NCBI RefSeq assembly: GCF_003173715.1
Contig: NZ_CP029550.1
Span: 6,030,001-6,094,000, forward strand
Length of the DNA stretch: 64,000 nt
Direction: 5' to 3'
Source of the DNA: Methylobacterium durans
GTDB taxonomy: Bacteria > Pseudomonadota > Alphaproteobacteria > Rhizobiales > Beijerinckiaceae
The notes under the pieces are model-generated. The model was not told the origin of the DNA, searched no databases, and saw nothing but the letters and a program-made list of their open reading frames with translations. Made by a program: the position numbers and the translations under genes. Of the stretch, positions 1 through 10,246 are shown in pieces; position 1 is the first letter of the stretch; every line of letters begins with the position of its first letter.

Positions 1-1907
1 ACCAGATCCTGCGCGACCAGCCGCGCACGCTCGGCGACGCGCTGGCCGAGCGGCCCGGCATCTCGGCCTCGACCTACGCGCCGGGCGCCGCGAGCCGGCC
101 GATCGTGCGCGGCCTCGACAATGCCCGCGTGCGCATCCAGGAGAACGGGGTCGGCATCCAGGACGTCTCGGAGCTCGGCGAGGACCACGGGGTGCCAATC
201 AACCCGCTGGTGGCCAACCGCATCGAGGTGATCCGCGGCCCGGCGACGCTCCGCTACGGCAGCCAGGCGATCGGCGGCGTGGTCAGCGCCGAGAACAACC
301 GGGTGCCGAGCTTCATCCCGGTGAGCGGCTATGCGGGGCAGGTCACGACGGGCTACGCCTCCGTGGACAACGGGCGGCTCGCCGCCGCCACCGTCGATGC
401 GGGCGCCGACGGCGTCGCGTTCCACGCCGACGGGTTCCGCACGGCCGCCGACAGCTACCGGACGCCCGCGGGCATCCAGGCGAATTCCGCCAACGAATCG
501 CAAGGGGGCGCGGTCGGCCTCTCACGGGTGTTCGAGCGCGGCTTCGTCGGGGTCTCGTTCAGCCACTACGACGCGCTCTACCAGATCCCCGGCGGCGAGG
601 CCGCCGAGAGCCGCACCCGCCTCGACCCGCGCCAGGACCGGCTGCTCGCCCGCGGCGAGTATCGGCCGGAAGAGGGCCCGTTCGAGGTGATCCGCTTCTG
701 GGCCGGCGGCTCGGTCTACCGGCACGACGAGCGCGGCCTCGCCGAGGACGGGATCGACGCGGTGCGGGCGACCTTCAAGAACCGCGAGGCGGAGGGGCGG
801 CTCGAATTGCAGCACGTGCCGGTGGCGACCAGCCTCGGCCCGCTGACGGGCGCCCTCGGCATCCAGTCCGGCCGGCGCGAGATCGGCACGTCGGGCGAGG
901 CGGGGACGCTGCTGGCCCCGACGGATTCGCACAGCAACGCGATCTACCTGTTCGAGGAGCTGGCGCTCGGCAACGGCCTGCGCCTGCAGGCGGCGGGGCG
1001 GGCGGAGGCGGCGCGGGCGGCCGGCACCGCCACCCTGTTCCCGGCCGACTACCTGCCCGTGCCCGGCGAGGACCCGGTCTCGCAGGCGCGGCGGCGCCAT
1101 TTCGCCCCGAAGAGCGCCTCGTTCGGCGCCCTGCAGGAGCTGCCCGGCGGCTTCGTGGCGAGCCTCAACGGGTCCTACGTAGAGCGGGCGCCGACCGCCT
1201 TCGAGCTCTACTCGCGCGGCGCCCACGACGCGACCGAGACCTTCGAGATCGGCGATCCGAACCTCAAGCTCGAGCGCGCCCGCACGATCGAGGCGAGCCT
1301 GCGACGGGGGATCGGCCCCCTGCGCCTCGACGCCACGGGCTATGTCACCCGCTACACCGGCTTCATCTACAAGCGCGCCACGGGCATCCGCTGCGGGGAC
1401 GACTTCGCCTCCTGCGGCAGCGACGACGAGCTGCAGCAGGTCGTCTATTCCCAGCGCAACGCTACCTTCACGGGCGCCGAGATCGGCGCGCAGCTCGATC
1501 TCCTGCCCCTGGGCGACGGCTTCGCCGGCATCGAGGCGCAGTACGACTTCGTCCGGGCCCAGTTCGACGACGGCACCTACGTGCCGCGGATCCCACCCCA
1601 TCGGGTGGGCGGCGGGCTGTTCCTGCGGGCGGATGGATGGTTCGCGCGCCTCAACCTGCTCCACGCCTTCGCGCACACGGAGGTGGCGCCGCTGGAGACG
1701 GTGACGCCCGGCTGGAACGACCTGAGGGCCGAGATCAGCCGCACCGCGCCGGTCGATCCGGCCGTGTTCGGCGCGAGCGAGATCACCTTCGGCCTGCAGG
1801 GCCGCAACCTCCTCGACGACCGGATCCGCAACTCGGCATCGTTCAAGAAGGACGAGATCCTGCTGCCCGGACGCAGCGTCCGCCTGTTCCTGACGGCCCG
1901 GTTCTGA
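1..1907 (+). CDS. TonB-dependent outer-membrane receptor, C-terminal part (5' end outside window)
   Basis: Ligand-gated outer-membrane channel powered by TonB. The frame is open from base 3, so the gene starts upstream of the window; the first available start (GTG at 105) lies inside the plug domain and is not real. The plug shows the conserved stretches RPIVRGLDNARVRI and RIEVIRGPATLRYGSQAIGG, followed by a long beta-barrel ending in the typical aromatic terminus (LTARF). The plug and the end (NLLDDRIRNSASFKKDE) resemble the ZnuD zinc-receptor branch. A metallothionein gene converges on it and a lanmodulin-like gene lies 8 kb away, so a metal substrate (zinc, or a lanthanide complex as for LutH of Methylobacterium) is likely. 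The substrate itself is inference. Confidence 0.9.
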   Translation, partial: QILRDQPRTLGDALAERPGISASTYAPGAASRPIVRGLDNARVRIQENGVGIQDVSELGEDHGVPINPLVANRIEVIRGPATLRYGSQAIGGVVSAENNRVPSFIPVSGYAGQVTTGYASVDNGRLAAATVDAGADGVAFHADGFRTAADSYRTPAGIQANSANESQGGAVGLSRVFERGFVGVSFSHYDALYQIPGGEAAESRTRLDPRQDRLLARGEYRPEEGPFEVIRFWAGGSVYRHDERGLAEDGIDAVRATFKNREAEGRLELQHVPVATSLGPLTGALGIQSGRREIGTSGEAGTLLAPTDSHSNAIYLFEELALGNGLRLQAAGRAEAARAAGTATLFPADYLPVPGEDPVSQARRRHFAPKSASFGALQELPGGFVASLNGSYVERAPTAFELYSRGAHDATETFEIGDPNLKLERARTIEASLRRGIGPLRLDATGYVTRYTGFIYKRATGIRCGDDFASCGSDDELQQVVYSQRNATFTGAEIGAQLDLLPLGDGFAGIEAQYDFVRAQFDDGTYVPRIPPHRVGGGLFLRADGWFARLNLLHAFAHTEVAPLETVTPGWNDLRAEISRTAPVDPAVFGASEITFGLQGRNLLDDRIRNSASFKKDEILLPGRSVRLFLTARF

Positions 1908-1948
1908 CGAGATCCCGGCCGCGGCGAATCCCTACGCGGGCATGGACG

Positions 1949-2122
1949 TCACCCGTGGCAGGTGCAGCCGGCGTGGTCGCAGCCCTGGTGGTCGGGATGG
2001 CCGTCCGCGCACTCGTCGCAGCAGAAGGCCTTGCCGTCACGGGTGATCGCCTGTCCCACCGAAATCACGCAGACGCAATCCGGACAGGCGCACTTCACCA
2101 TCTCGACATCGACACTCGTCAT
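1949..2122 (-). CDS. Bacterial metallothionein
   Basis: Small cytosolic metal-thiolate protein of 57 residues that binds zinc, cadmium or copper. Ten cysteines are visible (C11, C13, C16, C18, C34, C35, C38, C48, C53, C55) with histidines at 42, 45, 50 and 56, in the SmtA/BmtA-like order CxCxxCxC ... DGKAFCCDEC ... GCxxxxCxC. The ATG at 2122 is chosen over a longer frame because it follows a strong GGAGGTGGGATC ribosome site and removes a low-complexity leader. It converges on the TonB receptor gene, with 41 bases between the stops. Confidence 0.93.
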   Translation of the reverse strand: MTSVDVEMVKCACPDCVCVISVGQAITRDGKAFCCDECADGHPDHQGCDHAGCTCHG

Positions 2123-2349
2123 GATCCCACCTCCGGCGGCCGCTCGTGGGCCGTGGGGCAGTCTCGGCCACGCCGCGGGCACGCGTCAACGCGGGGCGCG
2201 CGCGAGAGGCGCGTCCCGTTCCAGGGCAGATCCTTGCCGGGGCAGATTCTTGCCGGGTCGGGTCCGTGCCGGCTCGGAGCCGGCACGGGACGATGCGTGG
2301 GGTGAAGGCGTGACGTCGGCCGGTGCCGCGGGGGCGCCAGCCTCGCGCG

Positions 2350-2730
2350 TCAGCGGCGCGTCTTCACCTTCGCCTTGCGAGCGGCGTAGCGGGCGTCGCG
2401 CAGGGCCTTCTGGGCCGCGAGGTCCGCGGCCTTGCGCGCCTGCGCCGCGGCGGCCTCGGCCTCCTCGCGGGCGATCTGGGCAGCGAGCTCCGCCTCCTCG
2501 CGGGCGCGCTTCTCCTCGGCCGCCTTCTTCTCGGCGGCGATGCGGGCGGCCTCGCGCTCCCGGATGCGCTCCTCGCGGGCGCGGGCGACCTCAGCGCGCG
2601 CCTGCGCCTTGGCGATCATGTCCGGATCATCGGCCGGGGGACGGGCCTTGAACTTGGCCAACAGGGCCGCCTTGGCATTCTGCGAGTTCTGGCGGCGATC
2701 GTCGAAATTCCTGTAGTCGAATGCGCTCAT
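2350..2730 (-). CDS. Highly charged coiled-coil protein, DUF6481-like
   Basis: Protein of 126 residues without signal peptide. The N-terminus (MSAFDYRNFDDRRQNSQNAK) is followed by a long helix rich in Ala, Glu, Arg and Lys, almost certainly a coiled coil. The pattern, a short head with ALLAKFKARPPADDP followed by RAExxRAREER repeats, matches my memory of the DUF6481 family found across Alphaproteobacteria, whose function is unknown. The ATG at 2730 is preceded by AAAGGTCAG on the minus strand and is preferred over an upstream in-frame start that adds 22 unstructured residues. Confidence 0.75.
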   Translation of the reverse strand: MSAFDYRNFDDRRQNSQNAKAALLAKFKARPPADDPDMIAKAQARAEVARAREERIREREAARIAAEKKAAEEKRAREEAELAAQIAREEAEAAAAQARKAADLAAQKALRDARYAARKAKVKTRR

Positions 2731-3505
2731 CTGACCTTTCTCGTGCGATGTCTCGTTCTGGTATCGGGCGGTGTCCGCCCCCGGCGCGGTCGGCAAGATC
2801 GGTGCCGCCGGCTTCAGGTCCCGATCAGGACCTGTCGAGACGCGACAGCCAATGCCTCAGCATCCGATTGGACGCAACCGAAGTTCCCCGCATGGCAGGT
2901 CTCTCCGGGTGTCAGGGCCGCCTCCCTTGCGAAAAGTTCGGCGACGGTCTCCTAAATGCCGCACACCGGCGGCGGGTTGCCGACAGCCATCGGCCCGCGC
3001 ACGAATCTCGCGGGGATTGCTGCCTGCGGGGAGTCGGGACGGGACAGGGCGCCTGCGGCGGGGCTGGCCGGGCCGGATGCGGGTCCGGCGCAGGCCCTGA
3101 GATAGGGTGGGCCCATCCGCGCGGCAAGCCGGAATGCGGCCGCCCGGTGCCGCGGCGCACGCGGATCGCCGAGCGCGCGCAGAGGCCGAGCGCGCGCAGA
3201 GGCTTGGTGAGGCCGCCCGTCCGGAGCGGCAACCTCACGCAGCCGTGATGCCCCGCCCCCGGGCCTTCCAGGTTGCGCCTCCGGGGGCCGGCGGCTAGGC
3301 TTCGCCGCATCGAGCGCGGCAGCGCGGGCACGGCTCTCTCGGGGGCCGGACACGGGAACCACCCGGCTGCCCCACCCTTGCCGCGATCCGACGTCGAAGC
3401 GGGGGCTTTCGAGATGACGCAGACCAGCGCCTTAACGAATCTCCGGCAGGCTCCGGCGGCGTTCGCCCCTCGCGAACGGTTCTGACGAAGGAAACGCGTC
3501 GGCGC
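2731..3505. other. Intergenic stretch without a convincing gene
   Basis: About 775 bases between the divergent coiled-coil gene and tamA. Several open frames cross it on both strands, but they have Arg/Pro-rich composition typical of antisense frames in high-GC DNA, and none has a good ribosome site. A 16-base direct repeat (cgagcgcgcgcagagg) occurs twice side by side near 3172-3203. The tamA promoter should be in the last 200 bases. Confidence 0.5.
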
Positions 3506-5494
3506 GTGGTTCCGGTGACCCCGAGACGGGGCCGTCCGTTCGCATCGTCGAGCCTGCCCGGGATCTGGCTCGCCGCCGGGCTCTGTCTCTCTGCCGCCTC
3601 CCCGGCCGCGGCTTTCGACCCGTTCGGCCTGTTCGGCTCCGAGGAGGAGCCCCTGGCCCCGAATGCGACCGCCCTGCCCTACAGCCTGCGCATCACCGGC
3701 ACGGACGACGACGACCTCCTCAAGGCCCTGCAGGACACCGCTGCCCTGCACCGCCTGCGCCGGGAGCCGCCGCCGGACGGCGAGGGCCTCGTGCGCCGGG
3801 CCGAGGCCGACCTGCGTCGCCTGCCCGAGGCGCTCGCCGGCTACGGCTACTATGCGGGCCGCGTCGCGATCCGCGTCGACGGCGTGGCGATCGGCTCCGA
3901 ATCCGCCGTCGCCGCCGCCGCCCGGGCGGCGGAGGCCGCCCGCGGCCGGGCGCTGGTGCCCGTCAAGGTCGCGGTCGATACGGGGCCCCTCTACACGCTC
4001 CGCTCGGTCGCCGTGCGGGACCCGCGCGGGGCGCCCTTCCCCGAGGCGCTGCTGCCGGAGCGCTTCACCCGCGTCGATGCCGAGGTGCCGGCCCGCTCCG
4101 CCACCGTGCTCGCCCGCGAGGCCCGCATCGTCGACCGCTTCCGGGCGCTGGGCCACCCCTTCGCCAAGGTGGTCTCCCGCGATCCGGTGGTGGACGATGC
4201 GGCCCACGTCATGGACGTGGCCTTCACGGTCGATCCCGGCCCCCGCGCCCGCCTCGGCGACGTGGCCCTGAGCGGGACCGCGGACATCGACCCCGCGGTG
4301 GTGCGCTCCTTCATCTACGCCGAGCCCGGCGACCCCTATTCCCCGAAGGCGCTCGCCGACCTGCGCCGCTCGGTCGCCAAGGTCGAGGGGCTCGGCTCCG
4401 TGCGGGTGCGCGAGGGCGAGCGCCTCGACGCGCAGGGCAACCTGCCGATCTTCGTCGAGGTGACCGAGCGCGAGCGCAACCTGATCGGCGTGTCCGCCCG
4501 CTACTCCACCGTCGACGGCCCGGGCCTGCGCGGCTACTACGCCAACCGCAACCTGTTCGGCGGGGGCGAGACGCTCCGGGTCGACGCCGACATCAACTAT
4601 CTCGGCAACGACCTCTACGCCCGCCAGCGCAAGCTCGCCGGCATCGACTCGAACGGCCTCGGCGGCCGCCTCTCGGCCACTTTCGTGAAGCCCGCCCTCT
4701 GGGGCACCCGCACCGACCTCGTCGCCAACCTGTTCGGCGGCCGCGAGGCGCAGCAGAGCTACGTCGTCGACGCGGCCGGCGGCACGGTGGGGCTGCGCTA
4801 CCGCTTCTCCGACACCGCCTTCGCGCAGGTCGGGCTCGACGGGCAGGCCGGCCGCTCGCAGGACGCCCTCGGCACCATCGACTACCGCCTCGTCGGGCTG
4901 CCCGTCGCCGTCTCCTACGACTCGACCGACAGCCTCCTCGACCCGACCGAGGGGTTCCGGGTCACGGCGTCGGCCACGCCCTACCCGGGCGTCCTCGGCT
5001 CGGACCCCGGCATCTTCGTCGCGAAGGCGCAGGGCTCGGCCTATCTCGCCCTCGACGACGAGGCGAACACGGTGCTCGCGGGCCGCCTCGGCTTCGGCTC
5101 GATCTCGGGGGCGCGGCTCGACGAGATCCCCGCCAACATCCGCTTCTTCGCGGGCGGCGGCGGCTCGGTGCGCGGCTACGCCTACCGGACGCTCGGCCCC
5201 CGCGGCCCCTTCGGTCTGCCGGTGGGCGGGCGCAGCCTGCTGGAGGCGTCGCTGGAGGCCCGCATCAAGGTCACCGACACGATCGGCATCGTGCCCTTCC
5301 TCGATGCCGGCACGGCCTATGCCGGCAGCCTGCCCGATTTCGAAGAGCCCATCCGCACCGCCGCCGGCATCGGCCTGCGCTACTACACGGGCATCGGCCC
5401 GATCCGCGTCGACCTCGCCTTCCCTCTCGACCGCATCAGGGGCGACCGCAACCCGCCCGCCGCCCTCTACATCAGCCTGGGGCAGGCGTTCTGA
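3506..5494 (+). CDS. tamA: TamA, outer-membrane translocation and assembly factor
   Basis: BamA/Omp85-superfamily outer-membrane protein that works with TamB in inserting autotransporters and other beta-barrel proteins and in lipid traffic across the envelope. It has 662 residues: a signal peptide ending around AASPAAA, POTRA domains in roughly residues 55-330, then a 16-stranded barrel. The barrel has the Omp85 hallmark VRGY (GGGSVRGYAYRTLGP) near residue 556 and ends in an aromatic residue (LGQAF). The GTG start at 3506 is preceded by AAGGAAA. tamB starts 20 bases after the stop, the conserved tamAB arrangement, so the two are probably cotranscribed. Confidence 0.93.
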   Translation: MVPVTPRRGRPFASSSLPGIWLAAGLCLSAASPAAAFDPFGLFGSEEEPLAPNATALPYSLRITGTDDDDLLKALQDTAALHRLRREPPPDGEGLVRRAEADLRRLPEALAGYGYYAGRVAIRVDGVAIGSESAVAAAARAAEAARGRALVPVKVAVDTGPLYTLRSVAVRDPRGAPFPEALLPERFTRVDAEVPARSATVLAREARIVDRFRALGHPFAKVVSRDPVVDDAAHVMDVAFTVDPGPRARLGDVALSGTADIDPAVVRSFIYAEPGDPYSPKALADLRRSVAKVEGLGSVRVREGERLDAQGNLPIFVEVTERERNLIGVSARYSTVDGPGLRGYYANRNLFGGGETLRVDADINYLGNDLYARQRKLAGIDSNGLGGRLSATFVKPALWGTRTDLVANLFGGREAQQSYVVDAAGGTVGLRYRFSDTAFAQVGLDGQAGRSQDALGTIDYRLVGLPVAVSYDSTDSLLDPTEGFRVTASATPYPGVLGSDPGIFVAKAQGSAYLALDDEANTVLAGRLGFGSISGARLDEIPANIRFFAGGGGSVRGYAYRTLGPRGPFGLPVGGRSLLEASLEARIKVTDTIGIVPFLDAGTAYAGSLPDFEEPIRTAAGIGLRYYTGIGPIRVDLAFPLDRIRGDRNPPAALYISLGQAF

Positions 5495-5513
5495 TGCGGG
5501 GGGGCTTCACCGC

Positions 5514-8500
5514 ATGAGAGCCGCGACCGGCCGCCTCTCCCGAAGGGGAGCGGCGATCCGCGTTCTGGCCCTCTCCCTCCTCGTCCTCGCCGCGGCCGGG
5601 CTCGGGCGGGCGGCCGAGGAGGGAGAGAAGACGGTGCTCGGCGGGCTGCTGTCGCGGGCGCTCTCGACGCCGTCCTCCCGCGTCGCCATCGGCGGCGTCG
5701 ACGGGGCGCTCTCCGCCGACGCCGTCATCCGCGACGTGGCGATCAGCGACCGCGACGGGGTCTGGCTCCGGCTCGACCGGGCCCGCATCGTCTGGCGGCG
5801 CATCGCCCTCCTGTCGGGGCGGCTCGAGGTCGACAGCCTGGAGGTCGGGCGCCTGGAGGTGCTGCGCCGGCCACTCCCCGCCCCCGCCTCGGCGACGCCC
5901 GAGCCGGACGGCTCGCTGCTGCCGGACCTGCCCGTCAAGGTCGAGATCAAGGGCTTCAAGCTCGCCGAGCTCGTCCTCGGCGAGGCGATCGCCGGCCAGG
6001 CCGCCCGGCTGTCGGCCGCCGGCAAGGCGAAGCTCGGCGACCCGGCGGAGGGGCTCGACCTCGATCTCGCCATCCGCCGCCTCGACGCGCCGGGCGCCTT
6101 CGCCGCCCGGCTCCTGTTCGTGCCCAAGGGCGAGCGGCTCGACGTCACGGCCTCGCTCACGGAAGCCGCCGGCGGCCTGCTCTCGAAGGGGCTCGGCGTG
6201 CCGGGCGAGGCGCCGATCCGGCTCGACCTCGACGGGCGCGGCAGCCTCGACGCCTGGAACGCCCGGCTCGACCTCGACGCGGGCGAGAGCGTCGGCGCGA
6301 AGGGCACGGCCCGCATCGCCCGCACCGGCGCCGAGCGCCGCCTCAGCCTCGACCTCGCCTCCCGCATCGAGGGGCTGCTGCCCGGCCCCGCCGCCGCGGT
6401 GTTCGCGGGCACGACGAAGCTCGAAGGCGGGATGCGGCTCGCCGACAGCGGTGCGCTGAGCCTCGACCGGCTGGAGCTGACCTCCCGCACTGCCCGCCTC
6501 GACGCCCGGGGCACCCTGAGCGCGGCCCGCGAGGCCGACCTCACCCTCTCCGCCCGCGCGGTGCCGAACGAAGGCGGCCTCACCCGGGCGGGCGCGGCGG
6601 AACTCGAATCCCTTACCTTCGACGCGAGCCTGAAGGGGCCCCTCGCCCGCCCCCGCATCGAGGGATCGCTGAAGGCCGCCGGCCTGCGCAGCCGGGACAG
6701 CGCGCTGGCCCGGATCGAGGCGAGCCTGCGCGCGGCCCCCGAGGGCGCCGACCTCAGGAATGCCCGCTTCGCGCTCGCGGCCGATGCCCGGATCGAGGGG
6801 TTGGAGCCCGCCGATCCGGCCCTGCGCCGGGCGATCGGAGGCGCGGCCTCCCTGAGCTTGCGCGGTCATCTCGAACCCGATGCCACGGTGAGCGTCGAGA
6901 CCCTGCGCCTCGACGGGCCGGCCCTGCAGGCGAGCTACGCGGGCCGGATCGGCCAGAACATTCTCACCGGGCGGGCCGCGGCGCGGTTCCCCGACCTCTC
7001 GGCCTTCGCCGGGCTCGCGGGCCGGTCCCTCACGGGAAGCCTCGCGGCCGATGCCACCCTGAGCGGCGACCCGGCCCGGCGCCGGCTCGGCGCCGATCTG
7101 GCGCTCGCCGCCGAGAACCTGATCCTCGGCGAGCCCATCCTCGACCGGCTGCTCGGGCCCCACCCCCGCCTCGCGGGCCGGGTCGATCAGGTCTACGACG
7201 GCTACGCCTTCGAGCGGCTGCGCCTCGACGGGGCCGCCCTCGCCGCCCGGCTCGACGGGCGCGCCACGGCGCGCGTCGCCGATGCCCGCCTCGGGCTCGA
7301 CCTCCCCGACCTCGCGGCCCTCGACCCGAAGCTCGCGGGCGCCGCCCGGCTCGACGGGCATCTCACCGGCAGCCTGGAGACACCGAACCTCGCGGCCACC
7401 GTCACGGCGCTCGAGGCCACGGCGCAGGGGCGCCCGCTGCGCAACCTCCGCGCCGAGGCCGTGCTGGCCGACGTGACGGGCGCGCTCGACGGCACGGTCC
7501 GCCTCTCCGGCGAGGTCGCCGGCAAGGCGCTCTCCGGCGAGGCCCGGCTCGGCCGGCCCTCGCCGCAGGAATGGGCGCTTCCCCATCTCGCCTTCCGCCT
7601 CGGCTCGGTCGCGATCGAGGGCCGGGCCGCCCTCGACGTCGCGACCTGGCTCGCTGAGGGCGCGCTCAGCGCGCGAGCCGGCAATCTCGACGATCTCTCC
7701 GCCCTCGCCCTCACGCCGCTCGCCGGCAGCCTCGACGCGAGCCTGACGCTCGCCCGGGAGGGCGGGCGCCAGGACGCGGCGCTGCGCGCCACCGCCGCCT
7801 CGCTGCGGGCCGGCAGCCTCGGCCTCGCCCGCCTCGACGCGGACCTGACGGGGCGCGACCTTAACGGCCGCCCCGTCCTCGACGGCCGCCTCGAGGCGGA
7901 CCGCCTCGTGGCCGGCGCGGAGAGCCTCGACACCCTGCGCCTCGCCGCGACCGGCGGGCCCGCCGCCAGCGACCTGACGCTGAGGGCCAAGGCCCGCGGC
8001 TTCGACCTCGACGGGGCCGCCCGCCTCGTCGCCGCCGAGCATCCGCGCCTCGAACTCGCCCGCCTCGCGGCCGCGCGCGGTCCCGACCGGCTGGCCCTGG
8101 CGGGCCCCGCTTCCCTCACTTTCGAGCCGGATGGAATCCGCATCGAGAATCTCGCGGTCGCGGCGGGCAGCGGGCGCCTCGACCTCTCGGGCCGGGTCGG
8201 CCGGGACCTCGACCTGCGGCTGGTTCTGCGCGCCCTGCCCCTCTCGCTTGCCCGCATCGCGAGCCCGAGCCTCGCGCTCGCCGGCACTCTCGACGGCGAG
8301 GCGGAGCTGCATGGGCCCGCCGCCCGTCCGCAGGGGCGCTACAGCCTCAGCCTCGCCCGCCTCGTCACGCCGGAGACCCGCAAGGCCGGCCTGCCGCCGG
8401 TCGAGGCGCGGGCGAGCGGCACCCTCGGCGAGGGCCGCGCCAGCCTCGACGCCAGTGTCTCGGCCGGCCGCGGCGTCGAGGCCACGGTCACCGGCTCCCT

Positions 8501-9847
8501 GCCGACCGAGCCGGACGGCGCCCTCGACCTGTCCCTGCGCGGCACCCTGGAGGCGGCGCTCGCCAACACGCTCCTCAGCGCGGGCGGCCAGCGGGTCGGG
8601 GGCCGCGTCGCCCTCGACGCCCGCGTCGGCGGCACTCTCGCCGGCCCACGGGTCGAGGGTTCGGCGACGCTCTCGGGGGCAGCTTCACCGATCCCCTTCA
8701 GGGCATCCGCCTCACCGACGTCGAGGGCCGCGCCATGGGCCGCGGCGACACGATCGTGCTGGAGCGCCTCACCGCCGCCACCCGCAACGGCGGCACGCTC
8801 CGGGGCGAGGGCCGCGTCTCGGTGGCGCCCGAGGCGGGCTTCCCCGGCACGCTGCGCCTTTCCGCCACCCGCGCGGAACTGGTGTCGAGCCCCCTGATGC
8901 AGGCGGTGGCGAGCCTCGACCTCGCGGTCTCCGGGCCGCTCGCCCGCACCCCGCGGATCTCGGGCCGGGTCGACGTGGTCTCGATCGACGTGGCGGTGCC
9001 CGACCGCCTGCCCGCCACCGTGCAGCCGCTCCCCGGCATCCGCCGGGTCAATACCCCGCCCGAGATGCGGGCGCGGCTCGGGGCCAAAGCGGAAGCGGGC
9101 AAGGCGGCCTCCCGGCGCAAGGGGCGCCCGGCCGCGCCCTTCGACGCCACCCTCGACGTGGCGGTCAGCGCCCCGAACCGGATCTTCGTGCGCGGGCGCG
9201 GTATCGACGCGGAGCTCGGCGGGGCCTTGCGGCTCACGGGCTCCTCGCGGGACCCTCGGGCGATCGGCGCCTTCGAGATGCGCCGCGGGCGTCTCAGCAT
9301 CGTCGGCCAGCGCCTCGACTTCACCCGCGGGCGCCTGACCTTCGGCGGCGAGCTGACCGCGCCCGACCTCGATTTCATGGCCGAGACGAAGGCCGCCGAG
9401 GTGACCGCCCGCGTCGCCGTGACGGGGGCGGCGGACGCGCCCGCCTTCGCCCTGTCCTCGGACCCGAGCCTGCCGCAGGACGAGGTGCTCTCGCGCCTCC
9501 TCTTCAAGAAGGCCGCGGCCAAGCTCTCGCCGTTCCAGGCCCTGCAACTCGCTCAAGGGGTGGCGCAGCTCTCCGGGGGCGCCGGCGGCGTCGACGTGTT
9601 CGAGCAGGCCCGCAAGGGGCTCGGCCTCGACAGCCTCGACGTCTCGACGGGGGCGAGCGGCGGGCCCGCACTCGGCGCCTCCCGCTACATCGGCGACCGC
9701 CTCAGCGTCGGCGTGCGGGCCGGTGCCAAGCCCGCCGATACCGCCGCCACCATCGACTACGACGTGACCCGCCGCGTGAAGATCCAGGGCGAGGCGGGCA
9801 GCGACGGCCGCACGGCGGTCGGCGTCGGAGCGGAGTGGGAATACTGA
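5514..9847 (+). CDS. tamB: TamB, translocation and assembly module (apparent frameshift near 8677)
   Basis: Inner-membrane-anchored, periplasm-spanning partner of TamA. The ATG at 5514 opens an N-terminal hydrophobic anchor (IRVLALSLLVLAAAGLG), then more than 1000 residues of repetitive amphipathic beta-strands rich in LDLDG-type motifs, typical of AsmA/TamB bridge proteins. The C-terminal DUF490 domain (MRRGRLSIVGQRLDFTRGRLTF ending VGVGAEWEY) is present but in the next frame. The frames join at a run of five G at 8675-8679; one more G would give LSGGSFTDPLQGIRL and a single protein of about 1444 residues. The span is 3n+2 bases, so exactly one base is missing. I take this as sequencing error. 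Confidence 0.92.
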
Positions 9848-10246
9848 TCCGGGGCGCGAAGCGAGCCCTTGGCGGATTGAGCCAAGTTGCCTCTCCAGTG
9901 CGGGCCGTCCCGTCCACACAGCGTCGGCGCTAGCGTGTCCATGAGCGCTCCGTGAGCGGTCCCCATGACCGCGCGGGAGCCGCGACGCGCACGCGACCTT
10001 TCCCGGACGGGAGAGGTGGAGCACTAGCCTTTGCGCGGGTCCCCTCTCCCGTCCGGGAGAGGGACAGGGAGAGGGGTGCGACCTCTCCCGGACGGGAGCG
10101 GGGAGCAGCGCTCGCGATGCCGACGTCGTGGGATGCTTGGCGGGAGGCCCGGAACGGCATGGCTGGCCAGCGGCCCCGGAACGCGAGAAGGCCGCCCCCG
10201 GGTTGGGAGCGGCCCTCGTCGAAACCTCCACCTCGGAGGGTCGGGC
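9848..10246. other. Intergenic stretch between tamB and the lanmodulin-like gene
   Basis: About 400 bases between converging genes. It holds three copies of a palindromic repeat (annotated separately) and, near 10190-10216, a GC-rich hairpin ggccgc...gcggcc that could terminate the minus-strand lanmodulin-like transcript. No coding frame is credible. Confidence 0.55.
9996..10098. repeat. Cluster of three REP-like palindromes
   Basis: Three near-identical palindromic units with core ctctcccg(g/t)(a/c)cgggagag lie at about 9996-10017, 10041-10064 and 10077-10098, in alternating context and with the shared flank gcgacct. Degenerate copies recur at 19171-19285. This is how dispersed REP elements look. 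They lie in a gene-free convergent interval. Confidence 0.75.

Noticed and set aside
105..1907. Complete 600-residue TonB receptor starting at the GTG at 105
   Set aside because: The frame continues to the window edge with plug-domain sequence, so the gene is truncated by the window and the GTG is internal.
5472..8312. Very long open frame on the minus strand opposite tamB (over 900 codons)
   Set aside because: In very GC-rich DNA the strand opposite a real gene stays open because stop codons are rare. The translation is Arg/Glu/Gly-rich low complexity with no motif, while the plus strand encodes a recognisable TamB.
9996..10098. CRISPR array at the clustered palindromic repeats
   Set aside because: Only three imperfect copies with unequal spacing, internal palindromes typical of REP elements, and no cas gene in the window.
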